A stretch of DNA of 64,000 nt from Pseudomonas silvicola (lineage in GTDB: Bacteria > Pseudomonadota > Gammaproteobacteria > Pseudomonadales > Pseudomonadaceae), in assembly GCF_026651855.1 (NCBI RefSeq), contig NZ_CP093280.1:4504001-4568000 (forward strand). Reading direction: 5' to 3'. This document shows, piece by piece, positions 1-8,775 of this stretch. The position numbers and the translations under genes are program-made. The notes beneath the pieces were generated by a model that saw only the letters and a program-made list of their open reading frames with translations, ran no database searches and was not told the DNA's origin. Each line of letters opens with the position of its first letter. Positions within the stretch are counted from its first letter, which is position 1.

Positions 1-48
1 CTGTTTGATCAGCTTGGCGCGGTATTCCTTCAGGCTGGCCTCATCCAT
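1..48 (-). CDS. 5' end of an unrecognised protein gene (cut by window edge)
   Basis: Only the first 16 codons are present (MDEASLKEYRAKLIKQ). They start at an ATG that follows the small membrane-protein gene by 17 bases. I do not recognise the family. The fragment matches the start of a decayed reading frame near 50.5 kb (DEVSVEEYW against DEASLKEYR). There too it directly follows a copy of the same small membrane-protein gene, so the two genes form a conserved pair. No function can be given from 16 residues. Confidence 0.5.
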   Translation of the reverse strand, partial: MDEASLKEYRAKLIKQ

Positions 49-65
49 TGGTCATATCCTCCGCA

Positions 66-281
66 TCACGCGGGTATCTGGCTCCATACAATCAGTGACA
101 GCGCCATCGCCACGATGCTGAGTGACAGCGCGACCCTACCAATCAAGCGTACCTTTCGCAGGTGTGGACGCAGCCTTTTGGGCTTGGTGGTGTAAGTACC
201 TAGAAAATCTAAGCAAAAAGCAATCAGTGCAGTGCCGAGCGGCACCGTCAATACGATCAAAACGACCCACCCATCGACCAA
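66..281 (-). CDS. small membrane protein, unknown family
   Basis: A 71-residue protein with two hydrophobic segments (about residues 5-27 and 48-66) joined by a basic stretch rich in Lys, Arg and His. It should be an inner-membrane hairpin with the loop in the cytoplasm. It lies downstream of the conjugative ATPase gene on the same strand, with about 200 bases between them. A frameshifted homologue sits at about 50.53-50.74 kb with the same C-terminal motif SQIPA and the same downstream neighbour. Function is unknown. Typical PFGI-1-class elements have TIGR03757/TIGR03756 genes at this place, so the pair may be accessory cargo. Confidence 0.55.
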   Translation of the reverse strand: MVDGWVVLIVLTVPLGTALIAFCLDFLGTYTTKPKRLRPHLRKVRLIGRVALSLSIVAMALSLIVWSQIPA

Positions 282-484
282 TTTCGTGCCTCCCTAGCAG
301 CGTTGATGGCTTAATCCATAAGCCGACTCGACGATATTTTAGCGTAACAGAACGCAAATATTGGTAAACCGACAGGAGGAGCTGCCTGAGCGTGATGTCG
401 GTTTCAACGCTTGTTGCGGATATAGACGAGCGCTGCTGCAGCCGAGCTCTCTCGATGGCTCTGCCATGGCTGATGTCTTTGGCG

Positions 485-3226
485 CTACGGCAAGCCACGT
501 AGGCGATCTAAGGCGGCCGCTATCTGTCGTGCGGCATCCAGCTCAGACAGGTTCTGGGTCTGCATGAGTTGCCAGCGTTGCGCTTTTTCCTCGGGTTCGG
601 TCATGGCCAATGCCAGATAGAGGCTTGGCGGCACGGCGCGAAACAGTGTTTCCATGTTTTTGGCCAATACCACGCCTTCGGTGTACTTGCCCGATGCCTT
701 GCTCGCCGAGAGCAGCAACGCCTTCTGTGCCGGCGTCAGCTTCTTGAATCGGGCGATCTCCTCGATTTCGGCCGGCGGCATGTTCAGACAGATCCACCAT
801 TCGATCATGTTGAGCATGGTCTGCGCGGCGGTGGGGAAGTCGGCGAGGTTCTGCGTGGCCAGCCAGAACCAGGCCCCCAGCTTACGCCACATCTTCGTGC
901 CCTTGACCACGAACGGCGCCAACAAGGGGTTCTTGGTGATGATGTGGCCCTCGTCCGTCACCATGATCAACGGTCGGCCCAGGTATTGATCGCGTTCGGC
1001 CAGGTTGTTCACGGTGTTCATTAGGCTGATGTAGCTGATCGACATCTGCGCCTCGTAGCCCTCACGGGCGTAGGTCGCAAGATCCACGATGGTGACGTCA
1101 CTCTCAGGCCACGGCGTGCCGGTCCGGTCAAACAGCGTGCCCTCGAAGCCTTGGCAGAACAGGTCGATGGACTCGGCCATCTCTTGGGCGCGTTCACGGC
1201 GCTTGTCGGGCAGATGAGCATCACTGGCCACCCGCAACAATGCATCCCGCACGTCATGGGTCAAGACCTGCTCTTGGACAGCCGCGCAGGCCTTGGCGGC
1301 ATCGAGGATGCATTCCCGGATCAGGCTGCGGTCCGCGCGAGTCAGGCGTGCTTCTTCCCTGGCTTCGCCGCCGGTGATCATCAGCCGCGCGGTAATCTCC
1401 AGTTCTCCCAGAACGTCGCGTTGCTCATCGTTATCCGTGTTGCCGTCGTCGAGATCATCGGTGGCCAGGCTGGCCACCTGGTCGGGGCGCTCGACCAGCC
1501 GCCGGGCATCGGCGAAAGGCGCCAGGCTCAAGCCGCTGCCAGGCTTGAGCTGGACCTTGTTGACCGATAGCCCCAGGGTGGCGAAATAATCACCTTGCAG
1601 ACCAAACGAGTTGCCCGCTTCGACGATGAACAGCCTCGGTCGGTACACGGCCATCACCTGCATCAGAACCGAGACCAGGGTGGCCGACTTGCCCGCGCCA
1701 GTGGGCCCGAACAACAAGAGATGGCCGTTCATGGACCGATCGAACCGCGACAGCGGGTCGAAGGACAGCGGAGCGCCGCCGCGGTTGAAGAACGTGATGC
1801 CTGGATTGCCGGTGCCGACGCTGCGCCCCCACAGTGGCAAGAGGTTGGCAACGTGCTGCACGAACAGCAGGCGGGTGTACCAGTTTCGTTTGTCGCGGTT
1901 GGCGTTGTACACCATAGGTAGCCAGCGCAGGTAGCTGTTGCACGCGGCAACTTCATCGCCGTCGCGCACCGGCTGCAGGCCGGCACCGAGCAGGACGTTG
2001 GCGGCCTGGATGGAGCGCTGGCGCAGCTCTTGCGCGTCCTTGCCACACAAGTACAACGCCAAGGTGCCTCGGTACAGCTTGTGCTGGCGGCCGATCAGCG
2101 AGCGCGCCTCCTCGACATCCTGGCGGGTCTGGGTGGATGCCAGATTCTCGCCGATGGCCTTGCGGGCGAGCCGGTTCAGGTGCTCCTCCAGTACGTCCTG
2201 CGGTGTCACCACCAGCGTCAGGCTCATGACCGTGGCTTCCGGCATCTGGTCGAAAAGCGCATTGAGCGCCTCGCCCTTGCGCGTCTCTCCGGTGAGTTGG
2301 CCGATGTAGGGCGGCTTGCGCAGCTTGTCGACCACCATCACCCGCTGGGGTTGCTGGTCGAAGTACCACAGTCCCTGCTCAACGTCGGAGCGCGGTTCCT
2401 GGTAGAACAGGCGCTCGGCAAAATCGTGGTCGAAGGGTAGTTGCAGAGAGTCTGTTTCCCCGTCTTCGGGATAGGGCACGCGCCGGTAGAACTCGGCGCG
2501 TGATTCGCCGGTCAGGGCCGGGGCAGGATTGAACCAGGGCAGGAGCCAGGCGTAGAAGTCGCGTCCGTTTAACCGCCGAGGGCTGACGCCGCAGGCTTGC
2601 AGGGAGGCGGTGATGCGATCGCAGGCCCTAGCCAGCAGCTGAATGGGCGCTTGTTCCTGGCTGTCGGGTTGAGCATCCAGCCAACGATAAATGACCAAGC
2701 GAATCCGTCGATTGCTGCCGCGCCACGGCAAGTGCGACACCACGTGGTCTTCAAACAAGCCCCCAGTCTTGGCCACGGCGGCCAGGTGCCGGCGCATCAA
2801 ACCGAGAAAAGCCTCGGTGAATGGCGTGCCCGCCGCCCGGGGAGCGATATAGCGCTCCAAGCGCTCCAGATAAGGTGAGAAGTCGCTGTCGTCCTGGCAG
2901 TAGAACTGCACCACCCACGGCGCCTGGTCGAGCTCATCGAAGCTGTCCTGCAGGGCATCCTCCAGCGCATCACGTGCGGCCAGCAGCCATTCGGGCTCGC
3001 GGCCTTCGGTACCGATCGGCTGCAGCTCGAACGCCGCACCGACCGAGCGATTGTCGTCGAGCAAGAAGCAGCGCTCGGCCTCCAGGTACTCCACCCACGG
3101 CAGGTGGTCGGTGAAGCTGGGTTTGTGCGCGTAGTGCGCGGCTTCATCGGCCTGCGTTGCACGTCGGCGCTGGGCGGCGCGCCAGGCTTTCCAGCGTGGC
3201 TGCCCCTGATCGCGTTCTTCGGCCAT
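485..3226 (-). CDS. conjugative transfer ATPase, PFL_4706 family (VirB4/TraC-like)
   Basis: A 913-residue cytoplasmic ATPase of the mating-pair-formation type IV secretion system, the VirB4/TraC equivalent of PFGI-1-class ICEs. It is thought to power pilus assembly and substrate export. The Walker A motif GPTGAGKS lies near residues 505-512 and the Walker B region (IMVTDEGH) near 748-756. The N-terminal half is the usual TraC/CagE-type region, and the length is normal for the family. Its ATG overlaps the stop of the upstream lipoprotein gene (TAATG), which implies translational coupling. It is the last recognised gene of the mating operon in the window. Confidence 0.93.
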   Translation of the reverse strand: MAEERDQGQPRWKAWRAAQRRRATQADEAAHYAHKPSFTDHLPWVEYLEAERCFLLDDNRSVGAAFELQPIGTEGREPEWLLAARDALEDALQDSFDELDQAPWVVQFYCQDDSDFSPYLERLERYIAPRAAGTPFTEAFLGLMRRHLAAVAKTGGLFEDHVVSHLPWRGSNRRIRLVIYRWLDAQPDSQEQAPIQLLARACDRITASLQACGVSPRRLNGRDFYAWLLPWFNPAPALTGESRAEFYRRVPYPEDGETDSLQLPFDHDFAERLFYQEPRSDVEQGLWYFDQQPQRVMVVDKLRKPPYIGQLTGETRKGEALNALFDQMPEATVMSLTLVVTPQDVLEEHLNRLARKAIGENLASTQTRQDVEEARSLIGRQHKLYRGTLALYLCGKDAQELRQRSIQAANVLLGAGLQPVRDGDEVAACNSYLRWLPMVYNANRDKRNWYTRLLFVQHVANLLPLWGRSVGTGNPGITFFNRGGAPLSFDPLSRFDRSMNGHLLLFGPTGAGKSATLVSVLMQVMAVYRPRLFIVEAGNSFGLQGDYFATLGLSVNKVQLKPGSGLSLAPFADARRLVERPDQVASLATDDLDDGNTDNDEQRDVLGELEITARLMITGGEAREEARLTRADRSLIRECILDAAKACAAVQEQVLTHDVRDALLRVASDAHLPDKRRERAQEMAESIDLFCQGFEGTLFDRTGTPWPESDVTIVDLATYAREGYEAQMSISYISLMNTVNNLAERDQYLGRPLIMVTDEGHIITKNPLLAPFVVKGTKMWRKLGAWFWLATQNLADFPTAAQTMLNMIEWWICLNMPPAEIEEIARFKKLTPAQKALLLSASKASGKYTEGVVLAKNMETLFRAVPPSLYLALAMTEPEEKAQRWQLMQTQNLSELDAARQIAAALDRLRGLP

Positions 3227-3642
3227 TACAGATCGTCCAGGCGCTCGCCCGGCAGCGCGTACTGGACCTTCTCGTACAGCGGAAAGACAGTCGAATAGCC
3301 TGGCACGGGCGCCTGCTGGGTGCCACTCAGATGCGGGTAGACATACATCACCAGATCAGGGTTGGGCAGACGCGGAAACTGCGCGCGGATTTCGTTGGCC
3401 GCGGTGCGTGTGTAGGAGGCCTGGTCACTGATCAGCCGCTCGGGTTCGAGGACCGGTCGGCGCAATTCGCTGCGGGCCTCCTGCAGTTGTGCCTGGGTGC
3501 CCACAGAGCCGGCGCCGTTCCAGATGTCGAGCATCGTCTGGTCGCCATGCGGCAGCAGCTTATCCTTGTCGGTGCTGCAGCCGAGCAGCGCCAGGCAGAG
3601 CAGGCTAATCCAGGTCCAGCGTCGAAACGGATGAGTTTTCAT
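3226..3642 (-). CDS. TIGR03751 family conjugal transfer lipoprotein
   Basis: A 138-residue lipoprotein. A short hydrophobic leader (about residues 12-21) ends in the lipobox LLGC, so Cys22 should be lipidated and the protein anchored in the outer membrane or periplasm. By position and length it is the TIGR03751 component of the ICE mating channel, likely the VirB7/TraV-like part. The start codon is preceded by GGAGAG. It overlaps neither the upstream nor the downstream gene by more than a few bases, which fits one operon with the PFL_4705 and PFL_4706 genes. Confidence 0.88.
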   Translation of the reverse strand: MKTHPFRRWTWISLLCLALLGCSTDKDKLLPHGDQTMLDIWNGAGSVGTQAQLQEARSELRRPVLEPERLISDQASYTRTAANEIRAQFPRLPNPDLVMYVYPHLSGTQQAPVPGYSTVFPLYEKVQYALPGERLDDL

Positions 3643-5113
3643 GATGGACTCTCCGGCCTTTGGGCTCGTAGTCGATGGTGATCTCGTGGTCCAAGTGCAG
3701 CGCGACCTTGGCGGAAGGTGGTACGTAGATGGCGGCGAAAGCCTCGCCGTAGAGCTTGTTGATCCAGTCACGGATATCGCCGATGCCACCGCTGATGACC
3801 GCGTTCAGCGCGCTGTTGCCGCTGCTCTGGCTGACGCCCAGCGAGCTGCTGCTTGAACTGATGAAGGAGGCGCTGTTCTGCTCGCTGCCCAAGGCCGCGG
3901 CAAAACCGGCGCCGGCGGCGGTGATCAGGCTCTGGCTGCCCAGGTACTGCTGGGCGTTGGAGCGACGCTCGCCGGAAACGCAGGGAATGCCGTAGGGGTC
4001 GGAGATATAACCCAGGCCGCCACGGATCTTCTCGGTGTTCGAGGACTGGCTGGTGGCGCTGTTGCGGCTGACCACGGCCTGTGGTTGCGGCACGGTGCGC
4101 ACGGTGCCGTCGGCGAAGACGAAGGTAATCGACTCGACCTGGCCTCGCACGCAAGACAGTGTCCAGTCGCCGGAGGCGGTACCACTCATGACCGCGCCCA
4201 CCACCTCGGGCAGGTCAATGCCATTGGCCGTGAGGTTATCCGGCCCCACCAGGACCTTGAAGGGGTAGGGGTCGTTGACCGTGCCGTCTACGGGGACTCG
4301 GCCAATCAGCGCGGTCATGGCCACGGAACCCATCAATGTGGCGTTCTCCGGGATGGTGTAGACGGGCTTGGCGCCTTCGCTTCGATCATGCTGAGCCGCG
4401 AGATCGCGCTCGCCCTTGGCCACGGCACGCAGCTGTTTCTGGCCACGGTCGATGGCGTTGTCCTGCAGCCCCTCCAGGCCATTGAGCTTCGAGGACAGCT
4501 TGGACAGCGGGCTGTCAGCTTTCGCGGCGCCGTCGTTCGCCGTGCGTGAGGACGCCGGCTCGATCCATTGCAGCGCATCCACCGGTGGCTGCACGCCCTT
4601 GATGGCCTGCTCATCACCGGGCTCCAGGCCGAAACCCACGGGTAAGTCGGACTTTGGTCCTGATAGCCCGGCAATCTGGTCCTTGAGCTTCGACAGCAGC
4701 CCTTGGGTTTCCCGGTGCTGTTGTTCGGCTTTCTGCCGAGCATCATTGGCTTGCTGGCGCTGCTCGGTCACCTGCTGGGTGACGCTACCCAAGGTGTTCT
4801 GGATGCGACTGTCGATGCTGCCCTCGCGCGTACGCAGCCGATTGTTCTCGGTCTGCAGCGATTCATTGCTTTTCTTCAGCGTCAGCATATCGCTGCGCAT
4901 GGCTTTGACCTGGCCGACCAAGGTGGCCACGGTGTCGCGCGGTGTATCGCCGGCGATGCCCAGAGACTTGGCCTGCTCGGCGGTAAGGGTGGCGTTGTCC
5001 TGGGGTTGAGGATGCTTTTCACCCTGTGGTGCGATCCAGGACCTGAAGATGATCAGCACGACGGCGACCAGCAACCCGGGCACCAGCCACTTCAGCAGCA
5101 CGTTAGCTTTCAT
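3605..5113 (-). CDS. TIGR03752 (PFL_4705) family conjugal transfer protein, TraB/VirB10-like
   Basis: A 502-residue inner-membrane-anchored periplasmic protein with one N-terminal membrane segment (about residues 8-24). A coiled-coil region rich in Gln, Glu and Arg follows (about 60-160). The C-terminal half is beta-rich with Gly/Ser-rich stretches, as in TraB/VirB10 scaffolds that link inner and outer membrane parts of the secretion channel. A GTG nine bases upstream is in frame, but its Shine-Dalgarno spacing is too short. The ATG at 5113 has GGAGG at good spacing and is preferred. The 3' end overlaps the lipoprotein gene start by 38 bases. Confidence 0.9.
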   Translation of the reverse strand: MKANVLLKWLVPGLLVAVVLIIFRSWIAPQGEKHPQPQDNATLTAEQAKSLGIAGDTPRDTVATLVGQVKAMRSDMLTLKKSNESLQTENNRLRTREGSIDSRIQNTLGSVTQQVTEQRQQANDARQKAEQQHRETQGLLSKLKDQIAGLSGPKSDLPVGFGLEPGDEQAIKGVQPPVDALQWIEPASSRTANDGAAKADSPLSKLSSKLNGLEGLQDNAIDRGQKQLRAVAKGERDLAAQHDRSEGAKPVYTIPENATLMGSVAMTALIGRVPVDGTVNDPYPFKVLVGPDNLTANGIDLPEVVGAVMSGTASGDWTLSCVRGQVESITFVFADGTVRTVPQPQAVVSRNSATSQSSNTEKIRGGLGYISDPYGIPCVSGERRSNAQQYLGSQSLITAAGAGFAAALGSEQNSASFISSSSSSLGVSQSSGNSALNAVISGGIGDIRDWINKLYGEAFAAIYVPPSAKVALHLDHEITIDYEPKGRRVHHENSSVSTLDLD

Positions 5114-5918
5114 GGTCGGCACCCTCCGGCTTGGGTGGGGGCAGCAGCAATGCCTGTTTCAGGCCGCCACCCCGCGTGACCAGGTAGGCCACCGTGGTGT
5201 CCTGGAGTGTACCGGAGCGCCCCAGCGAGTTGTGCTGGAAGGTGGCCGCAAACAGGGTCGCCTGCAGATGACGTGGGTCGAGCAAGACCTCGCCTGGCCC
5301 CTGGTTGACCAGCTTCACTGCGGTGACCCAGTAGTCGCCAAGACGCCAGGCGGCAAGGGCTTTGGCGGTGATGTGCTCGGTGGGTAGCAGGGGGCTGAAG
5401 TCAAGGGACCCACCAACCGGTACGCGGCGGACACCTGGCAGCGGCGCCACGGTACGCAACGGCGCATAGAGGTTCTGCGCGGCATAGCGAGTGAGCACCA
5501 CCGGAATCGGCGTAGCCGGTACCGCCGGCGTAGCTTCTGGGGCGCCCTCCGCTTCAGGTGCCTTGGCGTCCGCAACAATCTTGATCGGTTCCAGCGCGGC
5601 AGTGCCGGCGAACGCTTCAATGTCGATCAGCACCATGTCGCCGGATTTCACTGACTGCAGTTGCAGACGTGTCGGCGGAATCGCGTCGGACGCCAGCAAA
5701 TACACGGTGCTGCCCACCGATTGCACGCGCAGCTTTTCGCTGATTGAATTGGGCACGCCGACACGAACGTCCTCGTCGAGCATCAGGATGCGTTCCTGGC
5801 CAACCACCAGTGGCACGGCCAAGGGCAGGCGATCCCAATGCTTGACCTCAACGGCGCTCGCGGTTGCGCACCAGGTAGCTGACCCTACGAAGGCCAGGAT
5901 CAGTAAGGGTCTGTTCAT
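5103..5918 (-). CDS. TIGR03749 (PFL_4704) family conjugal transfer protein, TraK/VirB9-like
   Basis: A 271-residue exported protein with a signal peptide (cleavage near the ASA motif, about residue 22). It belongs to the TIGR03749/PFL_4704 family, the probable TraK/VirB9-type outer-membrane-complex subunit of this ICE class. A Pro/Ala/Glu-rich linker around residues 120-140 separates two beta-rich parts. The ATG is preceded by GGGAGG and overlaps the stop of the upstream PFL_4703 gene (ATGA). Its own end overlaps the start of the PFL_4705 gene, so the genes are translationally coupled. Confidence 0.9.
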   Translation of the reverse strand: MNRPLLILAFVGSATWCATASAVEVKHWDRLPLAVPLVVGQERILMLDEDVRVGVPNSISEKLRVQSVGSTVYLLASDAIPPTRLQLQSVKSGDMVLIDIEAFAGTAALEPIKIVADAKAPEAEGAPEATPAVPATPIPVVLTRYAAQNLYAPLRTVAPLPGVRRVPVGGSLDFSPLLPTEHITAKALAAWRLGDYWVTAVKLVNQGPGEVLLDPRHLQATLFAATFQHNSLGRSGTLQDTTVAYLVTRGGGLKQALLLPPPKPEGADHES

Positions 5919-6556
5919 GACGCACCTCCCGGTAGGGACAGCTTTTGCGGCGTACCTTCGTAGCAGTCCAGGGCCAGGCCCCACTTGTTGTGCTCGGGGT
6001 CGACATCGAAGCGCACCACGCGCAGCGGGTAACGCACGACCACGCGCTTGACCGGTTCGGCCGCGTAGTACTCATCGGCGTTGAGATCAAGCTGCACCAG
6101 CCAGCTGTGCGTATCCAGCTGCTTCACCCGCAGGCCGGGGTCATCGCTGTACCCGCGGCCGAGTACTTCATAGACGCCCCGTACGCGACCGCGCAGTTCC
6201 CCGGCGACCTTGCGGAACTCGAAGTCACCGTCGAGGAAGGTCTTGCAGGCCGGCGTGAGGTATGGCTGAAGGGCATAGATCGCCCGGGGGTAATCGGCCT
6301 CGCCATCCGTAGGCCAGCGATTGAGCTGGCCGAAGATATACAGGGCGAAGGAGTAGATGTTTTCCGGCGGCACATCCCACCATTTGCGGGTGCTACCCGA
6401 GCGCAGATCCGGCGGTACATGAATGGTCAGCTGGCTGGGAGCGGTCTGCCAGCCATACCAGAGCCCGGCACTGAGCAGCGCCAGCGCCCCCACGGCCAGG
6501 CGCAGGCTGAAAATATGCGCCTGTTGCGCATCGACCTTGTTGCGGAAGCGGCTCAT
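5915..6556 (-). CDS. TIGR03746 (PFL_4703) family conjugal transfer protein, TraE/VirB8-like
   Basis: A 213-residue protein with a cytoplasmic N-terminus, one membrane segment (about residues 17-36) and a periplasmic domain. This is the topology of TraE/VirB8 nucleation factors of type IV secretion systems. The sequence and gene position match the TIGR03746/PFL_4703 family. The start overlaps the stop of TIGR03750 by four bases and its stop overlaps the start of PFL_4704. I rejected an upstream in-frame extension to 6850 because it would overlap the whole preceding gene. Confidence 0.9.
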   Translation of the reverse strand: MSRFRNKVDAQQAHIFSLRLAVGALALLSAGLWYGWQTAPSQLTIHVPPDLRSGSTRKWWDVPPENIYSFALYIFGQLNRWPTDGEADYPRAIYALQPYLTPACKTFLDGDFEFRKVAGELRGRVRGVYEVLGRGYSDDPGLRVKQLDTHSWLVQLDLNADEYYAAEPVKRVVVRYPLRVVRFDVDPEHNKWGLALDCYEGTPQKLSLPGGAS

Positions 6557-6954
6557 GGGTTGCCCTCCCGATGACGACGGGTACGCCTGACCGTCCAGGG
6601 TCCTGAGTGCAGGATCAGGTGCTGGGCGCCAACGTCCCAGTGCAGGGCCAGATCCCATTGCAACTTGCGGTACAACCAGGTCTCGGGCCGGGCGCGTTTG
6701 GCGCGGCGCAGCAGCTTGCCGCCGGCAAACAGTGTCACTGCCATGCTGGCGATCATGCAGGTGGGCAGCATGGCGATGGAGGCGGTTGCCAGCGCCAGGG
6801 GCACCCCGACGATAAGGCCAACGCTGGCACCGATGGCCAGGGCCACCCACATCTCATCGTTGGTCAAACCACGCAGTACGGCCGGGTCACGATTCAGCCG
6901 TTCGGGCAGGAAGGTCAGGGTGCCGTCGGGCAGGCTCGCGATGGGATCGGACAT
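6553..6954 (-). CDS. TIGR03750 family conjugal transfer protein
   Basis: A 133-residue inner-membrane protein of the TIGR03750 (DUF3487) family, the probable TraL/VirB3-type member of the mating complex. A polar N-terminus containing LPDGTLTFLPERLN is followed by two closely spaced hydrophobic segments (about residues 36-58 and 62-78). The tail is basic and rich in Trp and Arg. Gene length, topology and place between TIGR03745 and PFL_4703 all fit. A GAGGT sequence precedes the ATG. Confidence 0.9.
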   Translation of the reverse strand: MSDPIASLPDGTLTFLPERLNRDPAVLRGLTNDEMWVALAIGASVGLIVGVPLALATASIAMLPTCMIASMAVTLFAGGKLLRRAKRARPETWLYRKLQWDLALHWDVGAQHLILHSGPWTVRRTRRHREGNP

Positions 6955-6961
6955 GGCGACC

Positions 6962-7339
6962 TCACAGGATGGCGGCGGCTTTGGTCAGGAACCAGATGAT
7001 GACCACCACCAGCAGCGCACCGACACCGACGACCGCGCCTAGATCCTTCCAGGTTTTGCGCTGGTTCTGTACGTCGGCGTAGACCGTCAGTGAGTGCCAA
7101 GCCACACCGAGAAAGGCGAGGAGGGCGATCAGCAGGCCGAGCAGGATGCCACCATCGTAGGCGTAGTTTTTGATGGTCTCGATCAGGCCGGTGCCCTCGC
7201 CGCGGGAGGGTGCTTCCATGGTTGGGAGATCGGCGAAGGCCAGGCTCGACATCAAAATCAGCAGGCTACCCAGAAAGCCTTGCTGCAGGCGCTGGCGTAT
7301 GTGGACGAAGCGAATGGGACGAAGTAGGCGAAGGGGCAT
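6962..7339 (-). CDS. TIGR03745 family ICE membrane protein (possible pilin-like)
   Basis: A 125-residue protein with an N-terminal export signal ending around the AFA motif (about residue 36) and two further hydrophobic segments (about 60-80 and 100-118). This is the layout of VirB2/TraA-type pilins and of the TIGR03745 family found at this place in PFGI-1-class elements. The pilin role is inferred from topology and position. AGGAGA precedes the ATG at good spacing. Confidence 0.88.
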   Translation of the reverse strand: MPLRLLRPIRFVHIRQRLQQGFLGSLLILMSSLAFADLPTMEAPSRGEGTGLIETIKNYAYDGGILLGLLIALLAFLGVAWHSLTVYADVQNQRKTWKDLGAVVGVGALLVVVIIWFLTKAAAIL

Positions 7340-7357
7340 GGTTTGGGTCTCCTGCGG

Positions 7358-7597
7358 TCAGGACAGCATGAAAAACATCAGCACGAGCAGGGTTAGCGCG
7401 AGGCGCGCCGTGCTCCCGCCGAGGGCACCAAAGCTGAGGTTGCCGGCCGCCCAACCCCGGTAGCCTGTCCACAGCGCCCAGGTGCACCACAGCAATGCCA
7501 GCACGAGTACGGTCGAACGCCAGAGCACCGAACTGAGTTGTGGCGCAAAGCCGGCAGCCGCAGTGAATGCGCTGATCTGGGTGTCAGTCATGCTCAT
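7358..7597 (-). CDS. TIGR03758 family ICE protein
   Basis: A 79-residue membrane protein with two hydrophobic segments (about residues 27-45 and 62-78), matching TIGR03758 (DUF3262) in size and position between RAQPRD and TIGR03745. The chosen ATG encodes MSMTDTQ. A second ATG two codons later is equally possible. It overlaps the end of the RAQPRD gene by 14 bases. Its exact role in the mating channel is unknown. Confidence 0.85.
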   Translation of the reverse strand: MSMTDTQISAFTAAAGFAPQLSSVLWRSTVLVLALLWCTWALWTGYRGWAAGNLSFGALGGSTARLALTLLVLMFFMLS

Positions 7598-7925
7598 GGC
7601 TTGTGCCCGCCGTTGGCTTGTTGGGGCGGTAAGATCCAGATAACTGGGTGAGTTCGTTGGGTTGGGCGCGTGAGGGCGCCAGGTAGTCGTCGACGCCATG
7701 GCGTATTTGTTGGAGGTCTTGGGCGAGTTGCTCGTAGTCGAAGCGATAGCGAGGTTCGCCAGCGGGAGGGGTGGCAAGCTTTGATCGGCCAGCCAGTCCA
7801 GCAATGGCGTCTAGCTGCTTGACGATCAACCACAGGTCGTGGGCATCTACCCCCTCTTGTGCCAGCACGGGTAGCGGGAGTAAGACCGTAAGAAGAATGA
7901 GTCTCGGCATCGAGGAAAATGTCAT
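7584..7925 (-). CDS. RAQPRD family ICE protein
   Basis: A 113-residue exported protein with an N-terminal signal (cleavage after VLAQ, about residue 23). Near the C-terminus it has a variant of the family name motif, SRAQPNELTQLSGSY (the consensus is RAQPRD followed by L-x-G-x-Y). It is a periplasmic accessory protein of the mating system. The start could be the ATG at 7925 or the internal ATG encoding MPRLILL. In related ICEs this gene directly follows TIGR03747. Here it is separated from it by about 19 kb of cargo, so it may now depend on a new promoter. Confidence 0.85.
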   Translation of the reverse strand: MTFSSMPRLILLTVLLPLPVLAQEGVDAHDLWLIVKQLDAIAGLAGRSKLATPPAGEPRYRFDYEQLAQDLQQIRHGVDDYLAPSRAQPNELTQLSGSYRPNKPTAGTSHEHD

Positions 7926-8043
7926 CACATGTAGTCCACGGCATGTCTGGCACTACCGTGACTGACTCATGATTTTTTCGCTTGATGAATATTGATCAGA
8001 GTCTGGTCAATTTCGATGCCAAACGTAAAGCTAGCGATGCGAA

Positions 8044-8517
8044 CTACGTGGTGCGAGTGGACTTGCTGCGTGTCTTGTGCCCCTGCATTAGGACTGCGTT
8101 CGCTTCCACGATGTGGTCGGGTTGGTAATACAGGATGTGCTGCTCAAACGTCGCCTGGTTCTCGTAATCAATTTCCAGCCAATGGGCACCCAGAGCTATT
8201 TCGGCGTGCCGTTGCGGCTTGACTACTCCCATGAGGACCGCGCAGCCAAGGGGTTACGCGCGTTCCAGCCTGGACAGCGGAAGGCCGCCCCGGTGTACTT
8301 CGGCGCGGCCGAGTGGATTGAGAATGCGCCATTGTTGGTGCTGCACGGTCCTGCCGGAAGCGGTGTTGCGCAGGTGGAGGTCGTTGCCGGCTGGGCCTTG
8401 TTGGAGCGGTGGCAGCAGGCCCGTGAAGACCTGGTCCAGGTGGGGCAGATCGAGCAACAGCTGCTTAACGAAGGCGCGCAGTGGCATGCTCGCGTGTAGT
8501 TGTAGTTGTGGTTGCAA
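8044..8517 (-). pseudogene. decayed reading frame between RAQPRD and the cargo
   Basis: The minus strand is open in one frame from 8517 to 8044 apart from a single TAA at 8254-8256, giving about 156 codons. The first part contains MPLRAFVKQLLLDLPHLD. The part after the stop contains LGAHWLEIDYENQATFEQH and YYQPDHIVEANA, which look like real protein rather than random translation. It may be one gene broken by a nonsense mutation, or two adjacent short genes. I do not recognise the family. It sits between the truncated operon end and the sigma54 activator, so it may be a remnant of the cargo insertion. Confidence 0.4.
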
Positions 8518-8775
8518 CCCTCGGCCGCGGCCTGCGCGTCCGCCACGCTGCGCGACGGCACAGGATGGCGGACGTAATTAACTGGGCAAGAGAGAGTTGC
8601 TGCCACGCGGAATTCGCGAAGCCGGGAGGGGGCTGGCGTGCGCCGGAAAAGCATTTCAGCGCCGTCTGCATATGGACGAAACCTAGCCGCCAATGCATTT
8701 TTAATATTTCTGGCTATATACAATTCTAGTTAAAGTCGACTCCTGTATTTTCATCCGTCGTCGCGGGAACTTCTC

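Noticed and set aside
5918-6850. Longer start for the PFL_4703 gene (311 codons)
   Set aside because: It would overlap the whole TIGR03750 gene. The ATG at 6556 gives the family's usual length and an ATGA overlap.
8113-8499. A 128-codon plus-strand frame containing GPAGSG
   Set aside because: The apparent P-loop is chance. The opposite strand gives the more protein-like sequence, and no ribosome site is present.
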